Translations under genes and position numbers: made by a program
The notes under the pieces: model-generated
What the model was told of the DNA's origin: nothing
Databases searched by the model: none
The model's input: only the letters and a program-made list of their open reading frames with translations
Shown: piece by piece, positions 1 to 9,112 of the stretch
How positions within the stretch are numbered: position 1 is the stretch's first letter
Layout: every line of letters begins with the position of its first letter
From: Clostridiaceae bacterium
GTDB taxonomy: Bacteria; Bacillota; Clostridia; Clostridiales; Clostridiaceae
Assembly (NCBI GenBank): GCA_902363375.1
Contig: CABIZX010000001.1
Location: forward strand, 1,178,001 to 1,242,000
Length of the DNA: 64,000 nt
Reading direction: 5' to 3'

Positions 1-637
1 AAATTATTAAGCTTGGTGTTGTAGTATAGAACATATGTTTAATATGGTCAAATAAAGTAGAACCAGCCATAGCAGGTGCTAGGTTAGTTGTGTCAGAAAG
101 AGGTGACATCTTATCTCCGAAATATGCACCAGATATGATAGCACCAGCTATCATAGGAGTAGGAATTCCTAATCCTATACCAACACCTATAAGTGCTATA
201 CCTACAGTACCAGCGGTTGTCCATGAGCTTCCAGTAGCTAGAGAAACTATTGAACATATTATACATGTAGCTACTAAGAATATACCAGGAGATAAAATTT
301 TAAGTCCATAATAAATCATTGTCGGAACAGTACCACTTAAAATCCAAGCACCAATTAAGACACCGATAATCATAAGTATTATAATTGCTTGCATTGACAT
401 TTGAATAGTATCAATAAATCCTTTTTCAAGATCCTCCCACTTAAATCCAATGCATAGAGCTGTAATAGCTGCAGCTGTAGCTGCAATTATTAGTGGTATA
501 TGTGGGCTAGCGTCAAAAAATATAATTGCAGTAGATAAAGAAATTATGAGGACTAAAATAGGTATCAAAGCTTGCCAAACTTTTGGTTTACTAGGGGGGG
601 CGGCTACTTTACTAGGTTTTTCTTTTTTGCCTTTCAT
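1..637 (-). CDS. nhaC: Na+/H+ antiporter, NhaC family (3' part outside window)
   Basis: Reading the minus strand from an ATG at 637 gives 212 codons with no stop before the window edge, so only the N-terminal part is seen. The start has a good ribosome site (AGGAG about 9 bases upstream). A short lysine-rich cytoplasmic head (MKGKKEKPSK) is followed by several hydrophobic helices. Near the edge lies the diagnostic NhaC stretch GAYFGDKMSPLSDTTNLAPA. Family members exchange external protons for cytoplasmic sodium in the plasma membrane. A sodium antiporter fits the sodium-type V-ATPase at 50.7-59.2 kb. The exact substrate (Na+/H+ or malate/lactate exchange) cannot be set from this part. Confidence 0.92.
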   Translation of the reverse strand, partial: MKGKKEKPSKVAAPPSKPKVWQALIPILVLIISLSTAIIFFDASPHIPLIIAATAAAITALCIGFKWEDLEKGFIDTIQMSMQAIIILMIIGVLIGAWILSGTVPTMIYYGLKILSPGIFLVATCIICSIVSLATGSSWTTAGTVGIALIGVGIGLGIPTPMIAGAIISGAYFGDKMSPLSDTTNLAPAMAGSTLFDHIKHMFYTTTPSLII

Positions 638-846
638 TAACAACACACTCCTATCAAAATTCCAATTTAAGTAATTATATAAATTATATACCAGCTTATT
701 TTAAATTGCAATATTATTCTGAAAATTAAAAAATTAACAAAGTGATAAATTATATTATGCATTATATTGAAAAATTTCTTAAAATTAATGTAATTTGTAT
801 TTGATTCATGAAACTTGTGATATTATAAATTTCAGTTTACCATGAT

Positions 847-880
847 GAAAAAAAGAGTACAAAAAAATTTTTTTGTACTC
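847..880 (-). terminator. Rho-independent terminator of hemA-hemL
   Basis: GAGTAC and GTACTC (855-860, 875-880) flank an A7/T7 core, giving a perfect 13-bp stem. On the minus strand a run of T follows directly (plus-strand A run at 848-854). It lies 23 bases past the hemL stop. Confidence 0.85.
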
Positions 881-902
881 AAAATTATTAATAGATATTA
901 TA

Positions 903-2177
903 TTAAACATTAAAAGACTTAAAAGCATCAAGAAACTTATTTATATCTTCTTCACTATGACAAGTTGATAAGAACATTGATTCAAATTGTGATGGTGGTA
1001 AATTAATTCCTTTATCTAACATATGCATAAAATATTTTTTAAATAAATCTGTGTCACAACATTTGGCATCTTCATAGTTATTAATTTCTTCTAAAGATGT
1101 AAAGAATATCGTCATCATTCCACCAACTCTATTAATTACTACATTAATATTTTTTTCTTTTGCAATTTTTTTAATACCATTCTCTAATTTAGTTCCTATA
1201 TTTTCTATATAAGCATATATATCTTGATTTTCATGTAATTCATTTACGGTTGCAACACCAGCAGCCATTACAAGAGGATTACCTGACATAGTTCCAGCTT
1301 GATATACAGGACCTAATGGAGCAAGTAACTCCATAATTTCACGTTTTCCACCATAAGCACCACAAGGAAGACCGCCTCCGATGATTTTACCGTAAGTTAT
1401 AAGATCTGGAGTTACATGTTTAAATATTTCTCTAGCACCCTTGTAGGCAACCCTAAATCCACACATTACTTCATCGAATATTAATAAAGTACCATTTTCT
1501 TTACAAAGTTTATCTAAAGTCTCCATGAACTCTACAGATGGTTTAACAACTCCCATATTTCCTGCAATTGGTTCAATAATAACGCAAGCAATTTCATTTT
1601 TATATGCTGTAAATATTTCTTTTATGTTATCTATATCATTATAATTTGCAACAATCGTATGCTCGACATGTTCTTTAGGAATACCAGCACTACCAGGAAT
1701 GCCGCATGTCATAACTCCAGAACCAGCACTTACAAGAAAGCCATCATAGTGTCCATGATAACAGCCAGCAAATTTAATAATTTTATTTCTCTTAGTATAT
1801 CCTCTTGCTAATTTAATTGCACTCATGGTAGCTTCAGTACCAGAGTTAACCATTCTAATCATATCAATTGAAGCAGTTTCGCATATGAGTTTTGCTAGAT
1901 CTAGTTCTAACTTAGTAGGGGCACCAAAGGCTATGGCTGTCTCAGTAGTAGTTTTTATTGCGCTTACAACTTTAGGGTTACAATGTCCTAAAATCATAGG
2001 TCCCCAAGCACCAACAAAGTCTATATATTCTTTATTTTCTTCATCATATATTTTAGAGCCTATACCAGATTTTATAATAGGAGGTGTTATCCCCATATCT
2101 TTTAGAGCTCTTACTGGACTATTAACGCCTCCAGGAATATATTTTTTACTTTCTTCAAATATAGTTTTATTATTCAT
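903..2177 (-). CDS. hemL: Glutamate-1-semialdehyde 2,1-aminomutase
   Basis: A 424-residue class III PLP aminotransferase of full family length. It converts glutamate-1-semialdehyde to 5-aminolevulinate, the second step of the C5 tetrapyrrole route. The PLP lysine is seen as K264 in TYGKIIGGG, with cofactor aspartate D235 in FDEVMCGFR. The N-terminal motif [10 protein letters not shown] and the GHYDG region (about 142-146) are typical of the enzyme. The ATG has an AGGAGG site 8 bases upstream. It follows hemA by 13 bases on the same strand and ends at a strong terminator, so hemA-hemL form a two-gene unit feeding the tetrapyrrole operon at 11-18.7 kb. Confidence 0.97.
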   Translation of the reverse strand: MNNKTIFEESKKYIPGGVNSPVRALKDMGITPPIIKSGIGSKIYDEENKEYIDFVGAWGPMILGHCNPKVVSAIKTTTETAIAFGAPTKLELDLAKLICETASIDMIRMVNSGTEATMSAIKLARGYTKRNKIIKFAGCYHGHYDGFLVSAGSGVMTCGIPGSAGIPKEHVEHTIVANYNDIDNIKEIFTAYKNEIACVIIEPIAGNMGVVKPSVEFMETLDKLCKENGTLLIFDEVMCGFRVAYKGAREIFKHVTPDLITYGKIIGGGLPCGAYGGKREIMELLAPLGPVYQAGTMSGNPLVMAAGVATVNELHENQDIYAYIENIGTKLENGIKKIAKEKNINVVINRVGGMMTIFFTSLEEINNYEDAKCCDTDLFKKYFMHMLDKGINLPPSQFESMFLSTCHSEEDINKFLDAFKSFNV

Positions 2178-2190
2178 AAAGATTTTCCTC

Positions 2191-3432
2191 CTAATTAATT
2201 TTATTTAGAAAAATACGTTGAATTAACTTGTAGGCTTCAGTGTTATCGCCTTTTAAAGTTTCTTCTTTTAAAACTTCAATGGCACGGTTTATATATGTAT
2301 TTGCACCACTTTTTAAAAGAATAGCAACAAGATTATCATTATCTTTAGTGTATTTTTTATGTTGAAAGGTTTTAAGGTTATTTTCTACAAGTAGCTGACC
2401 TTCATCTTTCATATCTTTAATTATATTACTTAAAGACTTCAGCTTTAAAAAAGATTCATATTCATCATAATATTTTCTTATTATATGTCTATTTGAGTCC
2501 ATAATATTTTTACGTTGAATTTTATTTTCTCTATCAACATTTTGTAGACTATCTAGGTTGAACAGACATATATTTTCTAATTGACTGCAACAATCCTCTA
2601 CATTGATTGGCAAGGATAGATCGAAAATTAGCAATGGATGGCAAGGCAAATCTTCCTTTAACACAAGGGGAGTAGGTGAGGATGTACAACAGATCAGTGC
2701 ATCTATATATTTATAAGTATTCACTAGATTATCCATGGATATGACTTCAATCTTTCCATTTTTTATTAGATCCATATTTCTTATTATAGTACCATGATTA
2801 ATAACCTTATCCGTGTTTCGCACTACTATATATATTTTATTTAAATTGTCTTGTTTCCCTATAAGATAATTTAAAGTTAATTGAGCCATTTTACCAAAAC
2901 CCAATATTAATATGTTCTTACAACCCTGTTCTAGAGCCTTTTTAGCAGCTATAGATGAATAGGATACAGGTGTTTTATATAATTTACTTTCAGTTTTAAA
3001 CTCTTTGCCACAGCTAATAGCCATTGAAAATAGCTTATCAAAGGAGGAGTTTATTACCTTCAATTCTTTACTTTTTAGGTAAGCATCCTTTACCTGTCCT
3101 AATATTTGATCTTCACCTAGAATTTTTGAATGGAATCCACAACTAACTTCTAACAGGTGAGTTATAGCTTTACCATCATTAGAATAAAAGATATATTCAA
3201 CAAAGTTTTTATTCCAATTAAGTATTTTAAATACCTCTTGTATTAAATCTTCTTGTGATAGAGAAGAATTTAAATAAAGTTCTGTTCTGTTACAGGTATT
3301 AATTATAACAACCTCTTTACATATAGTTTCTTTCATTTTTAGTAATATTCCATTTATATCATCTTGGGATATTGCCAGTTGAGCTCTTAAAATTAAATCA
3401 ATTTCCTTCTTTATTCCAATTAAATGAATCAT
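2191..3432 (-). CDS. hemA: Glutamyl-tRNA reductase
   Basis: A 413-residue enzyme that reduces glutamyl-tRNA to glutamate-1-semialdehyde with NADPH, the committed step of tetrapyrrole synthesis. The catalytic cysteine is C47 in the motif NTCNRTELY. The substrate motif [14 protein letters not shown] is near residue 105, the Rossmann site ILGFGKMAQ near 176, and a helical dimerisation domain fills the C-terminus. The ATG has a GGGAGGT site upstream. It is first in the hemA-hemL unit. A 17-base-spaced promoter and a perfect 9-bp hairpin lie in its leader (listed separately), suggesting control before or at translation. No cobalamin riboswitch was seen here. Confidence 0.96.
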   Translation of the reverse strand: MIHLIGIKKEIDLILRAQLAISQDDINGILLKMKETICKEVVIINTCNRTELYLNSSLSQEDLIQEVFKILNWNKNFVEYIFYSNDGKAITHLLEVSCGFHSKILGEDQILGQVKDAYLKSKELKVINSSFDKLFSMAISCGKEFKTESKLYKTPVSYSSIAAKKALEQGCKNILILGFGKMAQLTLNYLIGKQDNLNKIYIVVRNTDKVINHGTIIRNMDLIKNGKIEVISMDNLVNTYKYIDALICCTSSPTPLVLKEDLPCHPLLIFDLSLPINVEDCCSQLENICLFNLDSLQNVDRENKIQRKNIMDSNRHIIRKYYDEYESFLKLKSLSNIIKDMKDEGQLLVENNLKTFQHKKYTKDNDNLVAILLKSGANTYINRAIEVLKEETLKGDNTEAYKLIQRIFLNKIN

Positions 3433-3481
3433 TTCTACCTCCCAATCTATGAAATTACTAAATTTTATTTAATTAACTTTA

Positions 3482-3502
3482 AAGCCCACTACAAGTGGGC
3501 TT
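3482..3502 (-). promoter_or_regulatory. Hairpin in hemA leader (possible attenuator or operator)
   Basis: Perfect inverted repeat AAGCCCACT/AGTGGGCTT with a 3-base loop. It lies between divergent genes, so it cannot end either neighbour's transcript. On the minus strand it falls about 20-40 bases after the expected hemA transcript start and is followed by TTTAAAG, so premature termination is possible but the T-tract is weak. Confidence 0.5.
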
Positions 3503-3530
3503 ATTATAACTCATATATTGTAACAAGAAA

Positions 3531-3581
3531 ATTATACTATATCATTTTTTTTTTGACAATGATAAAATCTTATTGTATATA
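3531..3581. promoter_or_regulatory. Divergent promoters with overlapping -35 elements (hemA and 3621 gene)
   Basis: Plus strand: TTGACA at 3553-3558, 17 bases, TATATA at 3576-3581, driving the gene at 3621. Minus strand: TTGTCA at 3559-3554, 17 bases, TATAAT at 3536-3531, driving hemA. The two -35 hexamers share five base pairs, so polymerase binding should be mutually exclusive. Confidence 0.65.
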
Positions 3582-3620
3582 TGTTACTGAATTGTAATAA
3601 TCAAAAAAGAGGAGGTTACT

Positions 3621-4268
3621 ATGAAAAAGATTATTTTAAATACTTTAACTGCAATTATAGGATTTATTTTAATTTTACTTATATCAACTGTAATAACGAC
3701 AAGTATAAAACCAATCTATACTTTTAGTATTAGTAAATTCAATATAGCAGAAGATACAAAATTATCTATTAATGATATAAAAGAAAATTACTCTTATGTA
3801 ATAGATTATTTATTATATAATAGGGATGCTGAATTTGATTTACCATCCTTAGATTATTCAAAAGATGGAGCGTTTCATTTTCAAGAAGTGAGACATTTAT
3901 TTAAATTAGCTAAATCTACTATATTGATTTTAACAATTGTATTAATCATATTAGGTGTAGTATATAATAAGATTTATAAAGATTATAAATATATAAAATA
4001 TATATCTTTTATTTCTATTATAATTCCTATTATAATCTCAATCGTTGTAAGCATAAATTTTAATTTTTTCTTTACAGTATTTCATAAAATTTTTTTTAAT
4101 AACGATAAATGGCTCTTTAATCCTAATACAGACCCTATTATAACCATACTTCCGGAAGAGTTCTTTGCGTTATGTGCTGGTACTATTGTAATCATTTGTG
4201 TATTAATTGGAATAGCACTATACTTTATATATAATTACTATAATAAAAGTAAATTAAAAAGATATTAG
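3621..4268 (+). CDS. TIGR01906/DUF1461-type integral membrane protein
   Basis: A 215-residue membrane protein with one N-terminal helix (about 8-28), an outside-type loop of roughly 70 residues, and three further helices (about 97-115, 125-148, 183-206). The segment FHKIFFNNDKWLFNP followed by ILPEEFF matches the conserved core remembered for the TIGR01906 (DUF1461) family, whose function is unknown. GAGGAGG lies 7 bases before the ATG. It is transcribed divergently from hemA from an overlapping promoter. The stop codon sits inside the following terminator stem. No catalytic motif is visible, so no function is assigned. Confidence 0.75.
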   Translation: MKKIILNTLTAIIGFILILLISTVITTSIKPIYTFSISKFNIAEDTKLSINDIKENYSYVIDYLLYNRDAEFDLPSLDYSKDGAFHFQEVRHLFKLAKSTILILTIVLIILGVVYNKIYKDYKYIKYISFISIIIPIIISIVVSINFNFFFTVFHKIFFNNDKWLFNPNTDPIITILPEEFFALCAGTIVIICVLIGIALYFIYNYYNKSKLKRY

Positions 4269-4288
4269 AATAATTCTAATATCTTTTT
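4256..4288. terminator. Bidirectional terminator between convergent genes
   Basis: Perfect 15-bp stem AAAAAGATATTAGAA/TTCTAATATCTTTTT with a 3-base loop. It has T-rich ends on both strands and serves the gene ending at 4268 and the minus gene ending at 4292. Confidence 0.85.
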
Positions 4289-4291
4289 AAT

Positions 4292-5467
4292 TTAAAGATA
4301 GTTTACGGATACTTTTTTACCTAGAGCAGTTAGTAACTCAGTGATATCTTTAACAAGTTTAATTTTTAAATTAAACTCTTCTGGAAAAGATGGATTTTGA
4401 TGTGCTGGATTAACTGCTTGCCCGACATATATATCTATTGACGTACCTTCATTGATTAACATAGAAGTAATTTGGGATGCACCATCAGATCCATCGATAG
4501 ATGATGGTATAATATTATTTTTAGTAGCATTTAGATAACCTTTTAGTAAATCCTTTACTTTATTTAAGGTTAATATTCCTTCTGTAACTAAATCTATACC
4601 ATCCATATAACCCATAGGTGGAACCTCAGAGGTATAGTGCTTTAAATCTATTTCTATAGGAATGTGTAGTGCATTAGATATTATATTAGCGGTAGTACCA
4701 CCACATATAATTTTTTTACCAGGAGCTCTCTTTACTAGATTTATAAGAATGTTATCATCATTTTTGTCCTTCGGTGGTCCTGTAAATATAGATATATGCT
4801 GCTCTTTTTTTATTTTAATAGTTACTACAGTAGTATCATCTCCTGGTCTGTTGTTATACAGATCTTTGCATACATCTAATAGCTGCCTACATATATTTTG
4901 AGCTACTACTTCCTTATTAATCACATTAGTGAGATATCTATTTATATGAGGCCATTCCCAACCTAGATTTAGTAGTCCCCCTACACCAGCATGTACAACA
5001 CCATCACTTATAATAATCAGAGTATCTGACTCATTCATGTAAAATCTGCTTTCAAAAATTACTTTACCATTTACAATACGTCTATTCTTCTTAATATCAC
5101 AACTTCTATTGCCTCTAAAGAGAAAAACAGGTGGATTATCGTATTCTACCATATAGACTTCACCATTATTCTTAACTTTAATAATGGTAAAAGTGGAGTA
5201 GGCCAGCTTTCTAACTTGGCATTCAGGTAATGTATTAATTATGGTATCTATAGTTTCATCTATAGTAGCGCCTTCTTTTAACATAGTAACTGCAATTTTA
5301 GATGTTAATGTCCCTAATATATTGGCCTTAACTCCACTGCCAAGACCATCGGACATTACCACTATAATGCCGTCTTCTGTATTAGCAATTTCAACATTAT
5401 CACCACAAAGTTCTTCACCATATTTATTCATACTCATATTGGCTACATCTAAGTAATATTTTCTCAT
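4292..5467 (-). CDS. SpoIIE/PP2C-type protein phosphatase of a sensory hydrogenase operon
   Basis: A 391-residue protein. Residues about 1-225 form a SpoIIE-like PP2C domain: metal aspartates in MSDGLGSG (near 39), IISDGVVHAG (near 150) and RPGDDTTVV (near 208). Such enzymes dephosphorylate serine or threonine on anti-anti-sigma-type proteins. Residues about 230-391 are a second domain containing FTGPPKDKNDD and GGTTANI, unassigned but found with this phosphatase type. There is no signal peptide or membrane helix. The ATG starts 1 base after the hydrogenase gene stop, with GGAAG in that gene's tail, so the two are translationally coupled. The likely role is output of the upstream hydrogenase sensor (inference from context). 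Confidence 0.85.
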   Translation of the reverse strand: MRKYYLDVANMSMNKYGEELCGDNVEIANTEDGIIVVMSDGLGSGVKANILGTLTSKIAVTMLKEGATIDETIDTIINTLPECQVRKLAYSTFTIIKVKNNGEVYMVEYDNPPVFLFRGNRSCDIKKNRRIVNGKVIFESRFYMNESDTLIIISDGVVHAGVGGLLNLGWEWPHINRYLTNVINKEVVAQNICRQLLDVCKDLYNNRPGDDTTVVTIKIKKEQHISIFTGPPKDKNDDNILINLVKRAPGKKIICGGTTANIISNALHIPIEIDLKHYTSEVPPMGYMDGIDLVTEGILTLNKVKDLLKGYLNATKNNIIPSSIDGSDGASQITSMLINEGTSIDIYVGQAVNPAHQNPSFPEEFNLKIKLVKDITELLTALGKKVSVNYL

Positions 5468-5468
5468 A

Positions 5469-7175
5469 TTAGTCTTCCTTTTCTAATACTTTTTTTAGTT
5501 CTAATATTGCAACTTTAGTTTCAGCAGTAGTCTCACCAAGCAAACTAGCAATTTCTTGTGCTACCATCATTTGTTTATTTATAATTGATTGGGTAACATC
5601 AATAGCTTTATGCTTTAATTCAGTTAACTCTAATTTCCTATTTTCTTCTTCTGTTATATCAGTAAATGTCACTAATAGGGATGAGTGATTTTTAATATAA
5701 ATTATACTTTTATATCCATGAAAATCTAATTGACTATAGAATACTTTTTTACCTAAGATATTTTTTTTATTTTCTACTACTTTTTTGAAATCTGAATCAT
5801 ATATTATATCGGTTATAGGGAATCCTATTATATTTTTATCTTTATAGTTTAAGAACATTTTTCTTCCAGATGGGTTAATGTCTTTAACTAATAAATTATC
5901 ATCAATTATAATTATAGCATTAGGTGAATTTTTGAATATCTCACTATTCATATTTTCTGCTAAAGACCTCATATAAGGAACACACATCTCAACTTGAGAC
6001 ATTCCATTGTAGACGGCAATAGCTTTTTCAACACAGGTATTATATCCACAAGCTCCACAGTTTAATTCATCTTCAGTATTATATTTTCCCATTTCTTTAA
6101 GCAAAACTTTAATTTCATCTTCACTTGGATTTAGCATATGTATTTTTTTACTTGTATAATTTCGTGTAAGGTTAAGGTTTTTTCTATTTATATTAACAAC
6201 ATTTGAATCTTTGTTTTCACTTTTTAAATAGTCTTGAATTCTTTGAAGCCTAGTATAGACAGATTCATTTTTAGAAAGTATGCCAGGGCCGCCAAGACAG
6301 CTTTCATTACAGGCACTAAGTTCTATACATACATCATTTAAAGTATTATTTTTAAGTTCTTCTAAAATAATTTTACAGTTTTCAAGACCATGGACCCTAA
6401 TTAGATTTAAATCTTTTTTGTCAATAGTAGGTCTTATAGCATTTAATATTCCACCAACCACTGGATAGCGATCACCTCTAGTTGTGCCACTAAAATCTAC
6501 TTCTCCATCCTTAAGACTAGAATATTCAATACCTTCTTCTTTGATAAAATCATTAATTTCATCAAAGGTTAATACAGAATCAACAAATCCTAAATTTGAT
6601 TCAGATAAAGCTTCATATTTTTTAGATACACAAGGGCCAATAAAAACAGTATATGCATCTTTATATCTTTGTTTTATACTTTTTCCATGAGCAACCATAG
6701 GAGAAGACACAGGTAAAACTAGTGGTATTAATTCAGGATAATATTTTTCAATTAACATCACTACTGAAGGGCAACAGCTTGTTATAAACTCACTATTTGT
6801 ACTATTTCCGATGATATCTTCATACTCCTGAGTTACTAATTCTGCACCGATAGAAACTTCTTCAATATACTTAAAACCTAATTTTCTTAGAGCAGTTATT
6901 AGTTTAGAAGGAGATGGAAATACGCCTCTAAAGGCAGGTGCTAATTGGGCTATTACTATTTTATTGCTATTTAGTGCATCTTTTACATCATCAATATCTG
7001 AAAGTACATGACGAGCGTTTTGAGGACATACTACCAAACAGTGACCACAAAAAATGCATCTATCTTCTTGGATTTTAGCTTGATCATTCAACACCTCTAT
7101 AGCTTTAACTGTACAAGTACGTACACATTTATAACAATTTTTACAATTAGCGGAGGAAAAATTCATTACTTGCAT
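5469..7175 (-). CDS. Putative sensory [FeFe] hydrogenase with PAS domain (group C-like)
   Basis: A 568-residue protein. Two [4Fe-4S] ferredoxin motifs (C11/14/17/21 and C40/43/46/50) precede an H-cluster domain with TSCCPS (C134, C135), GPCVSKKYE (C182) and ACNESCLGG (C289, C293). Next comes a CGACGY...C iron-sulfur motif (C373/376/381/398), then a PAS domain (about 412-515) and a helical tail. All cluster cysteines are present. Compared with catalytic HydA motifs, the Met before the L2 cysteine is replaced (GPC, not MPC) and TSCCPGW becomes TSCCPS. These changes and the PAS domain indicate a sensor rather than a bulk hydrogen producer. It lies between a NuoE-like gene (10-base overlap) and the phosphatase. 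Confidence 0.9.
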   Translation of the reverse strand: MQVMNFSSANCKNCYKCVRTCTVKAIEVLNDQAKIQEDRCIFCGHCLVVCPQNARHVLSDIDDVKDALNSNKIVIAQLAPAFRGVFPSPSKLITALRKLGFKYIEEVSIGAELVTQEYEDIIGNSTNSEFITSCCPSVVMLIEKYYPELIPLVLPVSSPMVAHGKSIKQRYKDAYTVFIGPCVSKKYEALSESNLGFVDSVLTFDEINDFIKEEGIEYSSLKDGEVDFSGTTRGDRYPVVGGILNAIRPTIDKKDLNLIRVHGLENCKIILEELKNNTLNDVCIELSACNESCLGGPGILSKNESVYTRLQRIQDYLKSENKDSNVVNINRKNLNLTRNYTSKKIHMLNPSEDEIKVLLKEMGKYNTEDELNCGACGYNTCVEKAIAVYNGMSQVEMCVPYMRSLAENMNSEIFKNSPNAIIIIDDNLLVKDINPSGRKMFLNYKDKNIIGFPITDIIYDSDFKKVVENKKNILGKKVFYSQLDFHGYKSIIYIKNHSSLLVTFTDITEEENRKLELTELKHKAIDVTQSIINKQMMVAQEIASLLGETTAETKVAILELKKVLEKED

Positions 7176-7417
7176 AAATTCACCTTCTTAACTATATATT
7201 CTTCAAAAAAATTTTCTACTTCGCCCTCTTTGACATTATAAATTTCATCATCTACCATAACGCATACTGAGTCAGAGCAGTGACCAAGGCAAAATGAAGC
7301 TTTTAGTTCTACTTTATCTGTTAAGTGATTTACTTCTATTAAGTCTTTAATTTGGTTTATAGCATTGTGGGAACCTCTAACATAACAAGCGCTTCCCACA
7401 CAAACTTTAACAATCAA
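7166..7417 (-). CDS. NuoE-like thioredoxin-fold [2Fe-2S] protein
   Basis: An 83-residue protein with the four cysteines of a thioredoxin-like [2Fe-2S] ferredoxin: CVGSAC near residue 6-11, then CLGHC near 43-47. This is the compact NuoE C-terminal fold without the N-terminal helical part. It probably passes electrons to or from the adjoining PAS hydrogenase, whose ATG lies within its last codons (10-base overlap). GGAGGG precedes the ATG. It is the first gene of the three-gene minus-strand operon. A stand-alone NuoE-like protein next to a group C hydrogenase and a PP2C phosphatase is a recognised arrangement in Clostridia. Confidence 0.87.
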   Translation of the reverse strand: MIVKVCVGSACYVRGSHNAINQIKDLIEVNHLTDKVELKASFCLGHCSDSVCVMVDDEIYNVKEGEVENFFEEYIVKKVNLCK

Positions 7418-7567
7418 AATAAAATCCCTCCTTAACCTAGATTTATCCTATATAATAAATTATAGAACTTTAGGAAAATACCGTCAATGAATATCGTTAT
7501 ATATTTGACAATACTATAGAAGTAAGGTAAATAATAAATATGAGATAAATTATTAGGAGGAAATAGA

Positions 7568-8113
7568 ATGAAATTAATAGTTATATCTGATATTCATGGT
7601 TCTTTAAAATATACTAAAAATGCTATTGAAATATTCAATAGAGAGGAAGGGGATTATTTATTAATTCTGGGAGATATATTATATCATGGACCAAGAAATC
7701 CATTGCCTGAAGAATATAATCCCAAAGGAGTAGCAGAAGTGTTAAATCAGTATAGTGATAAAATAATAGCAGTACGTGGAAATTGTGATTCAGAAGTAGA
7801 TCAAATGTTATTGGATTTTCCGTGTATGGGAGACTATTCTATAGTTTTATATAATGATAAGAGATTATTTTTAACTCATGGTCATATATATAATGAAAAT
7901 AAGCTACCTAACATATCTAAAAAAGATATAATGATACATGGACACACACATATATTAGGGTATAGCAGGGAAGATGGGATTGCTATAATTAACCCTGGTT
8001 CTATATCTTATCCAAAGGAAAATAATCCTCATAGTTACGGGGTTATAGAAGAAGATACTTTTTATATAAAAACTTTGGAAGGTAATATAATAAAAAGTAT
8101 AGAATTAAAATAA
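7568..8113 (+). CDS. yfcE: YfcE-type metallophosphoesterase
   Basis: A 181-residue calcineurin-like phosphodiesterase. Metal-binding motifs appear in order: SDIHGS (near 8), LGDILYHGP (near 35), GNCDSE (near 77), LTHGH (near 103) and HGHTH (near 126). GPRNPLPEEYNP after the GD motif is characteristic of YfcE. The family hydrolyses phosphodiesters with manganese; the cellular substrate is unknown. AGGAGG lies 7 bases before the ATG. It is a single-gene unit ended by a 17-bp bidirectional terminator. A second, different member of this superfamily lies at 47.4 kb. Confidence 0.93.
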   Translation: MKLIVISDIHGSLKYTKNAIEIFNREEGDYLLILGDILYHGPRNPLPEEYNPKGVAEVLNQYSDKIIAVRGNCDSEVDQMLLDFPCMGDYSIVLYNDKRLFLTHGHIYNENKLPNISKKDIMIHGHTHILGYSREDGIAIINPGSISYPKENNPHSYGVIEEDTFYIKTLEGNIIKSIELK

Positions 8114-8120
8114 ACATTTA

Positions 8121-8165
8121 TATAGAAAAGTAGAGGTGCTTTTTAGCTACCTCTACTTTTCTATA
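8121..8165. terminator. Bidirectional terminator
   Basis: Perfect 17-bp arms (8121-8137 and 8149-8165) with an 11-base loop. It ends yfcE on the plus strand and the small minus gene whose stop codon lies inside the stem. Confidence 0.88.
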
Positions 8166-8335
8166 ATCTTATCAATTATGCTAGATTCAATTAGTTGACT
8201 CTTACTGAATCCATTTTTAAAGTATCTAACCTGCTTATATTTAACTCCATTCATATCAAAATCCAGGATATCAATCCTATCACCTTTATAAATTTCAGCT
8301 TCTTTTTTCCCTTTAATAAATATATGTACCTCCAT
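8153..8335 (-). CDS. Small hypothetical protein (60 aa)
   Basis: The open frame reaches back to 8461, but the ATG at 8335 has a perfect AGGAGG site 6 bases upstream, giving a 60-residue protein (MEVHIFIKGKKEAE...). The extra upstream residues have no ribosome site and look non-coding. The product is hydrophilic, lysine-rich, without cysteines or a membrane helix, and reads like a small beta-rich domain (IYKGDRIDILDFDMNG). No family is recognised. The stop codon sits inside the shared terminator with yfcE. Confidence 0.65.
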   Translation of the reverse strand: MEVHIFIKGKKEAEIYKGDRIDILDFDMNGVKYKQVRYFKNGFSKSQLIESSIIDKIIEK

Positions 8336-8549
8336 TTGGTGCCTCCTATCGGTATTTATTAAATAGATTATATAACAATATAGAGTATTTATCCAATTCA
8401 TACTTTTAAATAGCACTAAATAATGTTTTAAAACATTTGTTACATATTTATGTACATTCAATTATCTTTAATTGAGTGTGTATAAATACTGAAAAATCAT
8501 ATACTAAATGGAAAAATAATTCTATAAATAAAAATGAAGTAGGTGCAAA

Positions 8550-9065
8550 ATGAAAAATGGTGTTATAATGATAGATGAAGGACCTTATGGTATGTTGCTG
8601 ATATTAGTGATGCCAAACTAGGTGCTAAAGTTTGCTTAATATAAAATTAAAATTTATGTGGAACACGCTTAAATAAAAGATGTATTCCTACAAAGGCTCT
8701 TTATAGAAATGTTGAGATATTAAGTACATTAAAAAGAGTTAAAAAATTTGGTATGAATGCTATTACTTATACCTTTGATGTTGAGCAAATTTTAAAAAGC
8801 AAACAAAAGATTATGGATGAATTAGTAGATAGTGTGGCTTTATAGGAGTGAAGCTTACTTACATCGACGAAACAACCAAAATATAGAAAACAACGGAAGA
8901 CATTGTGATTTTAGAAGATATAAAATATATAGATGATATTATTCTAAACTGTATATTTACTTTTCTTGAAGTTGCATGTAAGGAATTGCAAAGGATAAAG
9001 CAATGGCTAATAATATTAATTATATAACTTCTAAATCTATGTTTGGAGTCAGTGGTAAATATTAA
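8550..9065 (+). pseudogene. lpd: Decayed dihydrolipoamide dehydrogenase (E3) gene
   Basis: Joined frames give recognisable E3 pieces in the right order. At 8550 MKNGVIMIDEGPYG stands for the FAD-binding IIGGGPGGY. Then KLGAKVCLI is followed by two in-frame stops, and LNKRCIPTKALYRN carries the first of the redox cysteines but has lost the usual preceding GGTC. DVEQILKSKQKIMDELV follows, then a stop at 8843. After a large internal deletion come IDDIILNCIFTFLEVAC (dimerisation domain) and SKSMFGVSGKY before a stop at 9063. The usual gene is about 1.4 kb or longer; here about 0.5 kb remains. It is non-functional. No lipoyl or 2-oxoacid dehydrogenase genes lie nearby. Confidence 0.8.
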
Positions 9066-9112
9066 CATTACTCCATACAAAATAATTAACTTTAACTATA
9101 GGAGGAATATGC

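Noticed and set aside
90..674. Plus-strand open frames 90-311 and 450-674
   Set aside because: They lie antisense to the convincing NhaC coding sequence and encode no recognisable protein.
8859..9080. Minus-strand open frame of 73 codons
   Set aside because: It is antisense to the tail of the decayed lipoamide dehydrogenase gene, has no ribosome site and no recognisable product.
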